From contig CAZXUE010000006.1 of NCBI GenBank assembly GCA_964643895.1, positions 1-44,604 of the forward strand: a stretch of DNA of 44,604 nucleotides, read 5' to 3'. Positions within the stretch are counted from its first letter, which is position 1. Each line of letters opens with the position of its first letter. The DNA is from UBA7683 sp964643895. GTDB lineage: Bacteria; Patescibacteriota; Saccharimonadia; Saccharimonadales; UBA7683. Under the pieces are notes generated by a model that ran no database searches, was not told the origin of the DNA, and was given only the letters and a program-made list of their open reading frames with translations. Of this stretch, positions 22,981 to 31,647 are shown piece by piece. Made by a program: the position numbers and the translations under genes.

Positions 22981-23916
22981 TTAGATAAGATGGGGTAAGA
23001 CAAAACTGACCATCATTGGGATATAGACGATTGCAAAGATGGTGCTCGTAAATACGATCAATGCAGCGCGCTCTGGTTCAGCCTTGAGGAATGAGGCGTA
23101 CGCAACCGTATTGGCGGCAATTGGTACAATCGCCATCAAGAATGCGACTTGATACACACCGTTGGCGTTGATGAAAAGATGCGTATATTGTCGGTCAATG
23201 GAGATCAAAGCGATCACAACAACTGGCCAAACTATAAACTTTGGTACAAACGACCTCACGATAACTCTGAAATCAAGATGTGCCTTGGTTAATTCACTCA
23301 GTGCAAGCCCCACTAATAGTGAACCGAGCAAAACGTAAGCACCCCTAAAGTTTGGGATAAATTCGGCGTAGACTGGCCCTAGCTTAATATTGAGTTGCTG
23401 TATGATAACCGCCGCAACAAACGCATACAACACAGGTAAGCGAAGGAGTTTGTGTAGGCTTTCTTTGATGCCGTGTTCACCTTCTGCAATCAGCACAAAT
23501 CCAACGGTGGTCTCATAAACAAGGTAGCCGAATATGCAGAGTACGACCAAGCCGATAACCTCTTCGCCAAATAGTGCAAGCGCAACAGGCAAACCAAAGT
23601 AGCCCGTATTGCCCGAGCCTGCTGCAAAGGCAAGCATGCCTCTCATCTTTTTGGGCTTCACTCGAGAGTTCAAAAAATATGAAGTAAGCGCGATACCGGA
23701 GCATAGGCAGAAGAAAATAACGGGCAGCAAGAGAGTTTCTTTTGTGAGCTTGGTTGTATAGACAGAGTTGAAGATAACCACTGGCGCAACGAGGTAAATG
23801 AGTAGACTTGAGACTGCCTCTTTCTTAACTGAGAGCTTTCTACCAATAATAAATCCTGCACCAATCAGCGCATATATCGGAATGAGCTTAGCAATAAAGT
23901 TAAGGAAAAGTTCCAT
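22981..23916 (-). CDS. AEC-family transporter (auxin efflux carrier type)
   Basis: A 311-residue membrane protein with about ten hydrophobic segments in two five-helix halves. The first half ends at AFAAGSGNTGYFGLPVALALFG, the typical AEC motif with conserved Asn and Gly-Leu-Pro; the second half carries MAIVPIAANTVAYASFLKAEPERAALIVF, also family-typical. Bacterial AEC members move organic acids such as malate, lactate or malonate. It lies 2 nt past the convergent regulator and 1 nt overlaps the stop of aspS (TAATG), so it is translated with aspS. A link to the 2-oxo/2-hydroxy acid enzymes nearby is attractive but inferred. Confidence 0.88.
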   Translation of the reverse strand: MELFLNFIAKLIPIYALIGAGFIIGRKLSVKKEAVSSLLIYLVAPVVIFNSVYTTKLTKETLLLPVIFFCLCSGIALTSYFLNSRVKPKKMRGMLAFAAGSGNTGYFGLPVALALFGEEVIGLVVLCIFGYLVYETTVGFVLIAEGEHGIKESLHKLLRLPVLYAFVAAVIIQQLNIKLGPVYAEFIPNFRGAYVLLGSLLVGLALSELTKAHLDFRVIVRSFVPKFIVWPVVVIALISIDRQYTHLFINANGVYQVAFLMAIVPIAANTVAYASFLKAEPERAALIVFTSTIFAIVYIPMMVSFVLPHLI

Positions 23917-25229
23917 TACGGCGTTAACCGGTTGATGTCGCGAGGAAAGAGAGTGGCCTCTTTCACGTTGTTGAGACCGATGATTTTTTGGGTGAGACGC
24001 TCTAGGCCAAGACCGAAGCCGCCATGAGGCGGCAGGCCATATTTGAAGGCACTGAGATAGTGTTTGAAGCCTGGGTTATCCGGCTCAACACCAAGCTTAT
24101 CTTTGAGTTGTTGCACCAAAACTGGATAGCGATGTTCGCGCATTGGGCAAGTCATGATCTCGACACCTCTAAATAAGAAATCTGAGCGCTCGGCTAAATC
24201 TGGCTTGTCTTCCATCTTTTTATGATAGAACTTCATTTCGTCTGCTGGCCACTCGGTGACAAAAACAGCCTCGATACCAAGGTTCTTTTTGGCGTACTCG
24301 CAGATCCACTTTTCTTCAGCAGGGGTGAGATCTTTTTTGTCCTCAACTACTGTTTTATTGTGCTTTTCAAACAACTCGTGCACCTCACCAAGCGGGATTG
24401 AAACTGCGTGTTCGCTTAAGACTGGCTTGCTGGTGTTCCAGCGTTTCAGTTCGGTTTCGTAGCTTGCCCAGACATCATTAACAACTCTAACGAGCAGCTG
24501 GTGAGCAAACTCACGCAGCTCGTCGAAAGTTATAAAACCTAGCTCGGCATCGATTGTGATGTATTCGGTCATGTGACGAGTAGTAGCGCTGAGCTCAGCA
24601 CGATAGGTTGGATTGGTTTCGAAAACACGCTCAAAAACGCCAACCATCATCTGCTTATAAAACTGGGCAGATTGCGCCAGAGTTGCAGTTTTGCCAAAAT
24701 AATCGAGCGTGAAGGTTTCGGCGCCACCTTCTGTGGCCTCTGCTAACAGCTTCGGGGTATTCATCTCGGTGAATCCCTGTTCTTTGAAATACTGTCGTGC
24801 CGATTCAAGTACCTTGGCTTGTATTTTAAAGATCGCGGTTTCCTGTAAGTTGCGGAGGCCGATTGGTCGGTTATCAAAAAGTGTGTCGAGGTTTTCTGGC
24901 TTGTGGCCAAGAGGCTTGTCTATTTCTATAATCGGCTCGTCAGTGACAGGTGAAATGATATCAAGCACTGGTTCGTGCAACTCTGCACCACCTGGAGCAC
25001 GCTCATCCTCAAAGACTGTGCCGGTTACGGCAAGAACTGTCCCGATTTGCAGGCCGCGGAGCTTTTCAACTTCGTCTTTATCTTCTACCAACACCTGAAC
25101 CAGACCCTGTCGATCGCGTACGTTAATAAAAGTCAGTCCGCCCATGAGACGTTTTTTGTGGAGCCAGCCTTTTATCGTTACTTCTCTTCCAATATATTGT
25201 TTTACTTCGCCGCTCAGCGTTCGTGTCAT
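23916..25229 (-). CDS. aspS: aspartyl-tRNA synthetase, archaeal type (probably non-discriminating)
   Basis: A 437-residue class IIb synthetase of the size of archaeal AspRS (430-440), lacking the GAD insertion of bacterial AspRS (~590). An OB-fold anticodon-binding domain (GWLHKKRLMGGLTFINVRDRQGLVQV, ~22-47) is followed by the catalytic core: the motif 2 region with TYRAELSATTRHMTEYITIDAELG and motif 3 GGFGLGLERLTQKI. Charging tRNA-Asp, and perhaps tRNA-Asn for transamidation, is the expected role. I chose the ATG before TRTLSGEV because AAGGA lies nine nt upstream; 22 extra in-frame codons upstream fall within a structured leader. Downstream the AEC transporter gene overlaps by one base. Confidence 0.92.
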   Translation of the reverse strand: MTRTLSGEVKQYIGREVTIKGWLHKKRLMGGLTFINVRDRQGLVQVLVEDKDEVEKLRGLQIGTVLAVTGTVFEDERAPGGAELHEPVLDIISPVTDEPIIEIDKPLGHKPENLDTLFDNRPIGLRNLQETAIFKIQAKVLESARQYFKEQGFTEMNTPKLLAEATEGGAETFTLDYFGKTATLAQSAQFYKQMMVGVFERVFETNPTYRAELSATTRHMTEYITIDAELGFITFDELREFAHQLLVRVVNDVWASYETELKRWNTSKPVLSEHAVSIPLGEVHELFEKHNKTVVEDKKDLTPAEEKWICEYAKKNLGIEAVFVTEWPADEMKFYHKKMEDKPDLAERSDFLFRGVEIMTCPMREHRYPVLVQQLKDKLGVEPDNPGFKHYLSAFKYGLPPHGGFGLGLERLTQKIIGLNNVKEATLFPRDINRLTP

Positions 25230-25251
25230 AACGTATTTCCTTATATAAGTT

Positions 25252-25340
25252 TCTGGTAAATCTTGTGATGCGGGGCTCGAGCGCAATAAATCCAAGCGTT
25301 TTATTCGCCTGCCCGTAAATTCATATTATTCTTTACCAGA
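25252..25340 (-). promoter_or_regulatory. structured 5' leader of aspS
   Basis: Nested pairings on the minus strand: TCTGGTAAA (25340-25332) with TTTACCAGA (25260-25252), GGGC (25314-25311) with GCCC (25276-25273), and GCGAATAAA with TTTATTGCGC (25308-25300 / 25290-25281). The outer stem closes 23 nt before the ATG, just upstream of the Shine-Dalgarno. It has no T-box or known riboswitch motif. A regulatory leader, perhaps autoregulatory, is likely. Confidence 0.5.
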
Positions 25341-25366
25341 TGTATCATCGGAGGCTATTATAGCAG

Positions 25367-26272
25367 CTAGTCCTTAACGACACCAATAAGGTGCTTCATA
25401 AGGTCGGCGACTGTTACGATGCCGCTGAAGTTAGTATCGCTGTTGCGTACGAAGAGCAGATACTGCTTCTCACTCAAAAAGGCTTCGGCGAGCTCGTACA
25501 GTGAGGTGGTTTCCTCGACCCACGAGATTTGTGAAGACATTACTTCGCGCACCGTTGAGCGTTGCTTAGCCTGTTGGATATCGGAAAGATCACTTAAATC
25601 AAGGAGACCTTCTGGTTCACCTTTTTTAGTAGCGACTGGAAAGTAGCCGTGGCCGCTTTTTTGCAGATCACTGAGCACAATCGGACCCAAAGTTGATGAG
25701 GGCTCAACCATGGTTACGCGCCGTTTTGGCGTCATGATATCTTTCACGGTCTTCTCGCTTGCAGTAAGCAGCAACTCTACACGCTGTCGTTCCGCGGGTA
25801 CGAGCACCGTGCTTGGCAATGTTCTCACAGTATCAATGAATTCTTCTCGAGATTGCAGCTTCCGTTCGCTTAGTAGTGGAAACGCAACATACTTCAGAAT
25901 AAACTGGAGCTGTGTGGCTAGCTTACATACAAACTCGTAGTGGAGTTCAAAAAGTGAAGCAGCGATATTTGAGAGAATTGAGAGTTTTGAGACAAAGTAA
26001 AGCACAGCGATTCCGGCAAGTGCGTACAGCAGACCAGCTAGCGATTGTTCGAGATACACCAGCAGTCCGGCTGTGGCGGCTATCAGCACGGCCTGATCAA
26101 ACACGCGAAGTGTCGCAATGCCCTGGTAGTTTTTATTTACGAGTTTTTGTACTTTGTTATTGCTCTGTCGCAATTCAAATGGCGAGACGTAGTAGCGCCG
26201 AAGATCGAGTGCAAAAAAGTAAAGCAGCGCGGCCATATCTATCCCCAACACCACCCAGAGAACAGTTCTCAT
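25367..26272 (-). CDS. CBS-domain membrane protein (CorC/CNNM-like)
   Basis: A 301-residue protein with three hydrophobic segments in the first half (about 1-25, 62-82 and 85-107), then a region with LPSTVLVPAERQRVELLLTASEKTVKDIMTPKRRVTMVEPSSTLG typical of the link to a CBS pair, and two CBS domains at ~175-300. The DIMTPKRRV motif is the same as in CorC/HlyC-like proteins, which are linked to Mg2+/Co2+ homeostasis. The usual DUF21 domain is not clear and the C-terminal CorC_HlyC domain is missing. The ATG is 7 nt after a TACAAT box, another leaderless candidate. It is divergent from the DsbA-like gene. Confidence 0.8.
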   Translation of the reverse strand: MRTVLWVVLGIDMAALLYFFALDLRRYYVSPFELRQSNNKVQKLVNKNYQGIATLRVFDQAVLIAATAGLLVYLEQSLAGLLYALAGIAVLYFVSKLSILSNIAASLFELHYEFVCKLATQLQFILKYVAFPLLSERKLQSREEFIDTVRTLPSTVLVPAERQRVELLLTASEKTVKDIMTPKRRVTMVEPSSTLGPIVLSDLQKSGHGYFPVATKKGEPEGLLDLSDLSDIQQAKQRSTVREVMSSQISWVEETTSLYELAEAFLSEKQYLLFVRNSDTNFSGIVTVADLMKHLIGVVKD

Positions 26273-26279
26273 AAGAATG

Positions 26280-26327
26280 ATTGTATCTGCTTAAACTTTT
26301 TTTGCAAACAGTCGAAAATGCTATACT
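26280..26327. promoter_or_regulatory. divergent promoter pair sharing a TTGCAA box
   Basis: The palindrome TTGCAA (26302-26307) can act as the -35 element in both directions: leftward with TACAAT (26285-26280, 16-nt spacer) for the CBS gene, and rightward with an extended TG-C-TATACT (26322-26327, short 14-nt spacer) for the DsbA-like gene. Simultaneous use by two polymerases is unlikely, so the genes may be expressed in alternation. Confidence 0.45.
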
Positions 26328-26355
26328 AAATGTACTACAAGATACGAGGAGTAAT

Positions 26356-27027
26356 ATGAATAGATTTTGGATTGTTCTAACAATAGTAGTTGTGGGTCTT
26401 ATTGCCGCATTTGTCTTTACTGGCAAAGAGAAGAACCAGCAAAGTACTTTTAGCGGTGACGCTACTAAAATTCAGGAGGAAGACCACGTTATGAAGGCCC
26501 CGAACGAAAAAGTAGTTTTGATTGAATACGGCGATTACCAGTGCCCAGCGTGTGGTGCTGCATATGCACCAATAAAAGCAGCTGTTGAGCAATTGAAAGA
26601 TCAAGTAACCTTTGTTTTTAGAAACCTGCCGCTCACTTCGCTTCATCCAAACGCTTTTGCAGCCGCCCGTGCAGCTGAAGCTGCTGCTAAACAAGGAAAG
26701 TTCTGGGAAATGCACGACCGCTTATATGAAACACAGAACTCATGGGGCAATGTTGCAACCAATCAGCAAGCGCTTTTTGAAGGTTATGCCGAGGAGCTTG
26801 GGCTTAATATGGAACAATTTAAAACCGACTATGCGAGTGAAGAAACCGCAAACCGTATTAATCGAGATGTAGCGAGCGCGAAATCTGGTTTTAACGCCAG
26901 CGGCACTCCTACGCTTATCTTGAATGGTGAGAAGATTGAAAATCCAACCAGCACCACTGATGCCTACGTAAAAGTTCTTACTGAAGCCATTACAAAAGCG
27001 GGCGGCTCTGTACCCGCCGCTGAGTAG
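26356..27027 (+). CDS. DsbA-like membrane-anchored thioredoxin
   Basis: A 223-residue protein. It begins with one membrane segment (FWIVLTIVVVGLIAAFVF), then a linker and a Thioredoxin_4/DsbA domain with the redox motif YGDYQCPACGAAYAPI (CPAC) and the cis-Pro segment ASGTPTLILNG. Helical insertion AAARAAEAAAKQGKFWEMHDRLYE is the DsbA/BdbD pattern. It should form or repair disulfides in exported proteins. Several surface proteins here contain paired Cys, so clients exist. I see no VKOR or DsbB partner in the window. AGGAG lies 6 nt before the ATG, which I prefer to an in-frame start 25 codons upstream. Confidence 0.88.
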   Translation: MNRFWIVLTIVVVGLIAAFVFTGKEKNQQSTFSGDATKIQEEDHVMKAPNEKVVLIEYGDYQCPACGAAYAPIKAAVEQLKDQVTFVFRNLPLTSLHPNAFAAARAAEAAAKQGKFWEMHDRLYETQNSWGNVATNQQALFEGYAEELGLNMEQFKTDYASEETANRINRDVASAKSGFNASGTPTLILNGEKIENPTSTTDAYVKVLTEAITKAGGSVPAAE

Positions 27028-27064
27028 CAACTTATACAAAGATTAGCAGTTAAAGGAAACAAAC

Positions 27065-28756
27065 ATGGATGGTGATGCACTCTTTATACAACTAAGTCTT
27101 GTCATAGCACTCGGCGCAGGTTTGGCTGTTGTGATGCGTTTACTACGCCAGCCGCTTATTATTGGTCATATTATCACCGGCATCCTGGCTGGCCCGGCTG
27201 TTTTTAATATCATCAAAGACGACCACGGGTTTAGCTTTTTAAGCACTTTTGGCGTGGCACTTCTGCTGTTTATAGTTGGGTTGGAACTGAGTCTGAAGAT
27301 CATTAGCCGACTCAGCAAGGTGGTATTCATCACCACCTTTGTGCAAATGAGTGTTATAACCATTGCCGGAGCGTTTGTGGCTCGGCAACTCGACTTTGGC
27401 CGGCTGGAATCGCTCATTATCGGTTTGTGTCTCAGCATGAGCAGCACGATTATTATCGTTACCCTGCTACAACAGAAGAAGGAACTCATGCGCTTGTTCG
27501 CTCAAATTGCTGTTGGTGTGTTAATTTTGCAAGATCTCGTGGCCACCGCTGGTAAAATTACTCTCTCAGCTCGTTCAGCCGGCAGCACGCCGCTTGAGGT
27601 TAGCCTGCTCTTTGGTCGTGGTATATTCTTTGTGCTGCTACTCTATGTTGTAAGTAGGTATCTTCTGCCACGATTGGCTAAGTTCCTGGAATCTTCAAAA
27701 GAACTTTTGCTGGTGCTTTCAATTGGCTGGGCCCTCGGAATCTCCGTATTGTTCGCCAAAATTGGTTTTTCGTTTGAAGTCGGTGCACTACTTGCCGGCA
27801 TGAGTATGGCCGGGCTTTCTCTCAGCCACGAGGTTGCCTCGCGACTACGGCCAATGCGCGATTTCTTCATTGTGGTTTTTCTTATTACGCTTGGCCACAG
27901 CCTGGCGCCGGCCCAGATTACAGAGGCACTTCCAGCAGCACTGGCGTTTTCACTGGTAGTGATTATATTAAAACCTTTTATCATTCTCGTGACACTCGGC
28001 ATACAAGGCTATACAAAACGAGCCAGCTTCAAAACGGCGGTTGCCCTTGGCCAAATTAGTGAATTCTCATTAGTATTTGTGGTAGCAGCCGCCCATCATC
28101 AGTATGTGAGTGAGCAAGTGCAGGCTGTGATTGGCCTTACCGCACTGATTACCTTCGCCATCTCAACCTACCTGATCAAATACTCTGACAGCTTGTATAC
28201 ACTGTTTGAAAAACATCTGAAATTGTTTGAGCGAAAAGTTACCCAGCTTGAGCAAAAAAGCACCATGCAAACCTACAGCGTAGTGCTGTTTGGTTACCGA
28301 AAAGGTGGTGCTGAATTTATTCGCACCTTTACCCACATGAAGAAGCGGTTTATAGTCGTTGACTACGACCCCGAGGCTATTGAGCTGATTGAAAAACAGC
28401 ATGTGAACTTTCTGTATGGTGATGCTACCGATGCCGAGCTGATTGAAGAGTTGCAGCTTGATAAAACCAAACTGGTAGTTTCGACAATCAGCGATTTTTC
28501 TGCCAACGAATTTTTAGCCCACTGGCTGAAGCAGCATAACCCGGGCGCAGTATTCGTAGCATCGGCTGAAGACGCCTATCATGCAGCACATCTTTACGCC
28601 GAAGGTGCAGCTTACGTTATGATGCCGCACTTCATCGGCTCCGAAAAAATTAGTACATTCATCAAGCGAACCGGCTTCAAAAAATCCGAGTTCAACAAAT
28701 TCCGAGAAAAACACCTCCAATACCTCGAAACCCACTATGCGGAAGAACCTGCTTAA
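27065..28756 (+). CDS. Kef-type monovalent cation:proton antiporter with TrkA-N domain
   Basis: A 563-residue CPA2 protein. The first ~380 residues hold about 12 membrane segments including GHIITGILAGPAVF, IVGLELSLKI, FEVGALLAGMSMAGLSLS and ALGQISEFSLVFV, the usual Na+/H+-exchanger signatures. A Rossmann-type TrkA-N domain follows at ~395-520 (VVLFGYRKGGAEFIRTF, VDYDPEAIELIEK, YGDATDAELIEEL). The GxGxxG loop is GYRKGG, with an altered first Gly. KefB/KefC proteins exchange K+ or Na+ for H+ under control of a nucleotide-binding domain. AAAGGA precedes the ATG. It is 38 nt after the DsbA-like gene and co-directional. Confidence 0.9.
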   Translation: MDGDALFIQLSLVIALGAGLAVVMRLLRQPLIIGHIITGILAGPAVFNIIKDDHGFSFLSTFGVALLLFIVGLELSLKIISRLSKVVFITTFVQMSVITIAGAFVARQLDFGRLESLIIGLCLSMSSTIIIVTLLQQKKELMRLFAQIAVGVLILQDLVATAGKITLSARSAGSTPLEVSLLFGRGIFFVLLLYVVSRYLLPRLAKFLESSKELLLVLSIGWALGISVLFAKIGFSFEVGALLAGMSMAGLSLSHEVASRLRPMRDFFIVVFLITLGHSLAPAQITEALPAALAFSLVVIILKPFIILVTLGIQGYTKRASFKTAVALGQISEFSLVFVVAAAHHQYVSEQVQAVIGLTALITFAISTYLIKYSDSLYTLFEKHLKLFERKVTQLEQKSTMQTYSVVLFGYRKGGAEFIRTFTHMKKRFIVVDYDPEAIELIEKQHVNFLYGDATDAELIEELQLDKTKLVVSTISDFSANEFLAHWLKQHNPGAVFVASAEDAYHAAHLYAEGAAYVMMPHFIGSEKISTFIKRTGFKKSEFNKFREKHLQYLETHYAEEPA

Positions 28757-28777
28757 TATATTTGCTATCCTAAGAGC

Positions 28778-29482
28778 ATGAATATATCAAATAAAATAGT
28801 AATCGACAGCTGGTCCGAGTTTAGCGAGGAAGATCTTAAACGGTTTGGCGATGATGGAGACTTCGCTCGGCAAGAACTTATTGACCCCGTTATATTTCAA
28901 ATGCTGGGAGCTACGAAAGGGCTGAATATTCTAGATGCTGGTTGTGGCAACGGCTACTTATCGCGAAAATTGGCGCGTGCAGGAGGAAGTGTAACTGGCG
29001 TAGAACCCGCGGCAAGCCTCTTTGAGTACTGTGCTAGGAAAGAGCGAGAAGAAAGTTTAGGCATCACTTACTTTCAGCATGATCTTGCCAATCTAGATTT
29101 CGCTAAGAATTTTGATAAAATTCTTGTTATTAATGTCTTGATGGATATTCCCGATTACTTTGCAGCCTTAAAAAACTGTGTACGGGTGCTCAAAAAAGGT
29201 GGCGACGTCATCATCTCTATTCTACACCCGGCGTTCCCGGGCTTTGAGGCAGATTGGCAAAAACTCGGGCATGTAGAAATAAGCGAATACTTTAACCCCA
29301 AGCCCACAAAACAACGCTACGGCCACCTTTTTATGAGACCCATCTCAACCTACCTGAATGACCTTATATCGCTCGGTTGCGTGATTACGCATGTTCACGA
29401 ACCACGGCTTGCGGATAATAAGTCTCGTTCCAGAAACGCACATGTACCGCAATTCTTGATCATTCAAGCGAAAAAACAATAA
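28778..29482 (+). CDS. class I SAM-dependent methyltransferase
   Basis: A 234-residue protein with motif I LNILDAGCGNGYLSRKLARAG (about 48-68), the acidic end of strand 2 (VTGVEPA) and post-motif regions (FQHDLANLDF, FDKILVINVLMDI, LKKGGDVIISILHPAF). This is the UbiE/Methyltransf_11-type fold. The C-terminal part (TYLNDLISLGCVITHVHEPRL) is also common in small-molecule methyltransferases. No substrate can be named. A TATCCT box with an upstream TG lies 6 nt before the ATG, so the mRNA is likely leaderless and independent of the antiporter gene. Confidence 0.85.
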   Translation: MNISNKIVIDSWSEFSEEDLKRFGDDGDFARQELIDPVIFQMLGATKGLNILDAGCGNGYLSRKLARAGGSVTGVEPAASLFEYCARKEREESLGITYFQHDLANLDFAKNFDKILVINVLMDIPDYFAALKNCVRVLKKGGDVIISILHPAFPGFEADWQKLGHVEISEYFNPKPTKQRYGHLFMRPISTYLNDLISLGCVITHVHEPRLADNKSRSRNAHVPQFLIIQAKKQ

Positions 29483-29530
29483 ATAGCCGCTACCCTGCTG
29501 AAGCTTGATCCTCAAGCAATAATACTGTCG

Positions 29531-30178
29531 TTATTGCAAGATTGCTTGCACCGCCCTGATCACTGGGGTTCGTGCGTTTTTGGTAAAGTCGTGATTGGCA
29601 GGAAGTGTTATTGCTTTTGAGGGTACGATGTTGAAATGGGTTTCGCCTAAAATTTCGTCATTTGCGGCCGTAATAATCGTGAGTTTACTCATTTGAGCGA
29701 GTGCCTGATAGCATTCCATCGCATCAATACTACCCAGGCTTGACCAGTACTGCGCTGGGATGATCGTAGTGCTTCCATCTCTTCTTGTTACTTTTGAGAT
29801 AGCCTTAAAGTTGATAGTGCTGTTCGGTCGATTGCGAAACAGGTCCGCAAATTGGTCAATATCGGTATTGTCGGGCGGAGCAAGAAAGATAATACTGCGC
29901 ACACCTCTTGGGTTGGCAAGTGCTGCCGCTAAGCAGCCCTGCGAATGGCAAATGAGATCAACGGTTTCATATTTTGTACGAGCGAGCCTTATCTGTTCGC
30001 TTAATAGGCCCGCCTGTTGATTGAGCGTTGCAGCGGTGAGCGTGTTCTCTTCAATATTTATCTGATTATAGTCAAATTGTACGTGCTCAAAACTAGGTAG
30101 GGCTTCGGCGATATCAGTGAATAATCCCCTGTCATCCTTTTGAACACCAAATCCGTGTGAATAAATTATCGCTTGCAT
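29531..30178 (-). CDS. alpha/beta-hydrolase fold protein
   Basis: A 215-residue compact hydrolase. It has an HGFG oxyanion-hole loop (SHGFGVQKDD, ~7-16), the nucleophile elbow CHSQG (G-x-S-x-G with Cys at the first position), a catalytic Asp candidate in AANDEIL and His in PANHDF near the C-terminus. It is short of a lid domain. The substrate may be an ester or a thioester. It is 16 nt downstream of gltS on the same strand. A GTG one codon upstream is an alternative start. Confidence 0.85.
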   Translation of the reverse strand: MQAIIYSHGFGVQKDDRGLFTDIAEALPSFEHVQFDYNQINIEENTLTAATLNQQAGLLSEQIRLARTKYETVDLICHSQGCLAAALANPRGVRSIIFLAPPDNTDIDQFADLFRNRPNSTINFKAISKVTRRDGSTTIIPAQYWSSLGSIDAMECYQALAQMSKLTIITAANDEILGETHFNIVPSKAITLPANHDFTKNARTPVIRAVQAILQ

Positions 30179-30194
30179 CACTTTATATTCTATC

Positions 30195-31553
30195 TTATTT
30201 TCTACCGAAGTAGAGGATGCCCGTGATCATCCAGAAGGCGCAAATGCCGGCAGCGATGGCGGTGAACATTGGCAAACCAATGGTGATAATAGCGGGCATG
30301 GAAAGGGCGGTAATGATACCACCCCCCACGAAGGGTTCAAACATGAGCTGCTTAAACCCGAAGCTTTCGGCAGCGTTAGTTTTATCATTTGGGTCAACCA
30401 TGTGAAGAAACAGTAAGCCCGTGGCGGTCATGCCCATACTCTGCGCCGCATTAACAATGGCATTTGGGAACCAGTTCTTTTTGAACATGTGCCGTGCAAG
30501 AACCAGAAATCCAAATAAAATCCAGAGAATGCCGGTAGCGGCCAGCACCAAGAAGATGCCAATATTATTACCTATTGTATTGAGCGACATTGTCGCAACC
30601 GCCGTAGCAATCAAAACACTGAGTGCAATGCTGCTCAGTAGCTCCACTAATGGGCGAGAGGTCTGAAGACCAAGTTTTGACCAAATAACCTGCGCCACCA
30701 TACCACCAAACATACAGAACGGGAAGAACGGTACATAGCGCAGCGCTGTTACATCATGTCTTCCCCAAGTGAGATCTTCTATTTTTAGTAATCCCTGATA
30801 AATCAGCCAGCCGAAGAAAACACTCAAACCAATTAAAATAATGTGGCTCACAATCCATTTTGGCGTTAAATGTTCACGAAGCTTGATTCCCCGCTTGTTG
30901 AGCTCATGAATAATACGGCGGTGATAAATGCGCTCGCGCAGATTTGTTTTGTAAACTGCTTTAATGTGCCCGCGACGGCGGCCCCAATTAACCATCAGCA
31001 CTCCACTGATAAGCGCTGTGCATAAACTGAGTGTTGCCAGACCAAGCGCAATTTCCTGCCCATCACGAAAACCAAGATTATTAAAGACCGGCGACAAGCC
31101 CGAAACTGTACCGTGGCCGCCTTCAAAGCTAATCTCGATTAATGCGGCAGTGATATCGCGTGTTTTAAAGAACGGGATCAATACCAGCATGGTTACTAAA
31201 CCGCCGAGCGCATACTGGCCCCACGCCAACATTTGCCCAAAGGCTACTTGTGGGCCAGCCAACTTCCACATCTTTTTAAGCGGAAAGAGCGGCCGGGCCA
31301 GGAACAAGCAGGCAAACACTACATTAATGAGCTGCTTTGGTAATAGTCTCCAAAATTCATAAAACGTGGCATTTAACTGCCAGTCAGGAAAATGGTTGCC
31401 AGCAATTTGTGGCCCAACCAGCAACAACAAAAAACCGGCCACCAAAGAACCAGGCAAATAGGCGCGGCTAATTAACGGCAAACGAACAATCAGATAGCCT
31501 GCCATCAAGAATCCCCCGATCACGAGGAGTGAATATGTTTGTGTTGCGATCAC
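30195..31553 (-). CDS. gltS: sodium:glutamate symporter, GltS family
   Basis: A ~452-residue membrane protein with ten to twelve hydrophobic segments. Signature stretches of GltS are present: FEGGHGTVSGLSPVF with the Gly-His-Gly core, QSMGMTATGLLFLHMVDPNDKT and FKQLMFEPFVGGGI. GltS imports glutamate with Na+; for a likely amino-acid auxotroph this would be an important uptake route. The GTG start is assigned because an extended -10 box (TG-C-TATACT) lies just 6 nt before it, implying a leaderless mRNA; a TTG 20 codons upstream lies before the promoter and is implausible. Confidence 0.9.
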   Translation of the reverse strand: MIATQTYSLLVIGGFLMAGYLIVRLPLISRAYLPGSLVAGFLLLLVGPQIAGNHFPDWQLNATFYEFWRLLPKQLINVVFACLFLARPLFPLKKMWKLAGPQVAFGQMLAWGQYALGGLVTMLVLIPFFKTRDITAALIEISFEGGHGTVSGLSPVFNNLGFRDGQEIALGLATLSLCTALISGVLMVNWGRRRGHIKAVYKTNLRERIYHRRIIHELNKRGIKLREHLTPKWIVSHIILIGLSVFFGWLIYQGLLKIEDLTWGRHDVTALRYVPFFPFCMFGGMVAQVIWSKLGLQTSRPLVELLSSIALSVLIATAVATMSLNTIGNNIGIFLVLAATGILWILFGFLVLARHMFKKNWFPNAIVNAAQSMGMTATGLLFLHMVDPNDKTNAAESFGFKQLMFEPFVGGGIITALSMPAIITIGLPMFTAIAAGICAFWMITGILYFGRK

Positions 31554-31647
31554 AGAGGTAGTATAGCATAAGCGGTTTGATAATTCGTTGATAGCAGATC
31601 GTTTATCGAACAAAAACGAACCACGACCACCAACTTACAAACTAGTC

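Noticed and set aside
23916..25229. Asparaginyl-tRNA synthetase instead of AspRS
   Set aside because: The length, N-terminal OB fold and motif 2 context (YRAE-S-T-RHMTEY) fit archaeal-type AspRS better, though a non-discriminating role remains possible.
29505..29521. Terminator at GCTTGA-TCC-TCAAGC between convergent genes
   Set aside because: A 6-bp stem with a 3-nt loop and no T-run on either strand.
5081..31594. Recurrent intergenic motif like AGTTCGTTGATAG at 5081, 9607 and 31582
   Set aside because: The three matches share about 10 of 13 bases and differ in context; in 44 kb of AT-leaning intergenic DNA this could be chance.
31554..31613. Longer GltS start (TTG, 20 extra codons)
   Set aside because: The extra codons overlap the -10 box of a good promoter and are not family-like; the GTG right after the promoter is preferred.
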